DNA of 64,000 nucleotides from Desulfoferrobacter suflitae. Lineage in GTDB: Bacteria > Desulfobacterota > Syntrophobacteria > Syntrophobacterales > Syntrophobacteraceae. A program made the position numbers and the translations under genes. The stretch spans positions 124,001 through 188,000 of the forward strand of contig NZ_JAIBKA010000006.1 in NCBI RefSeq assembly GCF_022603395.1, written 5' to 3'. The notes below the pieces were generated by a model. It searched no databases. It was given only the letters and a program-made list of their open reading frames with translations, and was not told the DNA's origin. Every line of letters starts with the position of its first letter. Within the stretch, counting starts at the first letter, position 1. Positions 63,435-64,000 of this stretch are shown here, piece after piece.

Positions 63435-64000
63435 TCAGCTGCGATCAACCCTTGCACCGCACGCAGACGCCGCCCCACTCGCATTTGCGACCGCCTGGCG
63501 TGCCTGCCGCGCCAGCCTTTTCAACTGAGCAAGATCCTCCCGGGTAAAGTCTTCCCGGCGGCATGCGAAAAAGGAATTGTTATGATAGAGCGGCTCGCGT
63601 ACGAGGTCATATGGGCACGTCGCCAGCACCTCACGCCACATGGCCGTACCAGGAACCGGAGAATACTCGGAGAGGTAAGGCAGGGCACCGGTGCTCCCAA
63701 CCAGAGTGATAGCATCTTCAACGTCTTGTGGAGATTGACCCGGCAAACCGGCCAGCAGGTACACTCCGATCTGCCGAGGGGAGAAACCGGCGGCGGTGAG
63801 GTTTTGCATGGCTGCAAAAAACATTGTGGTATCAACCTTATTGCCCCATTCCTTCTGTTGATCCGAGCGGCCTGTTTCCAATCCCAGGCGCATGGTCGTA
63901 AAACCACCGGCATGGAGCAGGTGACACCACTCGCGGCTGAGGGCGCGCACGTGCAAAGCATTGGGGGTGTGGAAGCGCACTTCGAGATCTTCCCTGCATA
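63435..64000 (-). CDS. C-terminal part of a B12-binding/radical SAM-type protein (start outside the window)
   Basis: The frame runs open through the right edge, and about 188 residues are visible. The stretch RFHTPNALHVRALSREWCHLLHAGGFTTMRLGLETG, then NLTAAGFSPRQIGVYLLAGLPGQSPQDVEDAITLV and YLSEYSPVPGTAMWREV, is typical of the second half of a radical SAM barrel of the B12-binding type. The CxxxCxxC cluster motif must lie beyond the edge. The reaction cannot be named. Confidence 0.82.
   Translation of the reverse strand, partial: CREDLEVRFHTPNALHVRALSREWCHLLHAGGFTTMRLGLETGRSDQQKEWGNKVDTTMFFAAMQNLTAAGFSPRQIGVYLLAGLPGQSPQDVEDAITLVGSTGALPYLSEYSPVPGTAMWREVLATCPYDLVREPLYHNNSFFACRREDFTREDLAQLKRLARQARQAVANASGAASACGARVDRS

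Overview
The window is about 51 kb of flagellar and chemotaxis genes (left and centre) followed by about 13 kb of metabolic and envelope genes. The organism is Gram-negative: it encodes FlgH/FlgI outer-membrane and periplasmic rings and the Kdo transferase WaaA. It is probably an anaerobe of the Desulfobacterota, in the Syntrophobacter/Desulfovibrio sphere. That placement is an inference from a Tat-exported periplasmic NiFe hydrogenase, a LysR regulator of the selenium-metabolism type, CheX and CheZ together, a tandem motB pair, and a sigma-54/sigma-28 flagellar hierarchy. FlhF plus an FlhG carrying the DQAxxLR motif suggests polar, number-controlled flagellation. No flagellin, FliD, FliS, CsrA, FliW or chemoreceptor gene lies in the window.

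Layout. 1-8.3 kb (+): a gene end, a small secreted protein, then cheR-cheD-cheY-cheX-cheB-cheY-cheA-cheZ. 8.4-10.4 kb (-): cheW and an unusual LysM-like/NlpC-P60-like protein. 10.7-11.4 kb (+): a small conserved protein and flgM. 11.6-46.8 kb (all -): flgF-flgG-flgA-flgH-flgI-motB-motB-flgJ-flgN-flgK-flgL; motA-fliL-fliM-fliN-fliO-fliP-fliQ-fliR-flhB-flhA-flhF-flhG-fliA-fliL-like-DUF2802; fliK-flgD-flgE; flgB-flgC-fliE-fliF-fliG-fliH-fliI-fliJ-motE; and a FleQ-like regulator. 46.9-51 kb (-): an AMIN-TPR secreted protein and an NtrC-type response regulator. 51.2-64 kb: lysR, a small membrane protein, an ABC-F ATPase, pyrF, the NiFe hydrogenase small and large subunits with protease and hypC, asnS, waaA, two hypothetical genes and a partial radical SAM gene.

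Regulation can be read from the DNA. Five -24/-12 (sigma-54) promoters lie in front of flgB, fliK, motA, flgF and the AMIN-TPR/regulator pair. Two of them (flgB, motA) also carry upstream GTCA-N6-TGAC palindromes that resemble the FleQ box of Pseudomonas. Three FliA (sigma-28) promoters, all with a 12-bp spacer, lie in front of the cheR operon, cheW and the flgM operon. Hook-basal-body genes thus appear to be sigma-54 genes and chemotaxis/flgM genes sigma-28 genes, with FlgM as the checkpoint. The presumed master activator has a receiver domain that lacks its phosphorylation site and sits next to the first structural operon.

Less ordinary items are a CheZ with a long N-terminal extension resembling an Hpt domain without its histidine, CheX and CheZ phosphatases in one operon, a FlgJ reduced to its rod-binding domain beside a putative NlpC/P60-like peptidoglycan enzyme, two MotB proteins with one distant MotA, a very short hook-type protein, a second FliL-like protein, and an 840-residue AMIN-TPR protein placed under sigma-54 control with the regulator. 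I saw no tRNA, rRNA, CRISPR array, insertion sequence or prophage.
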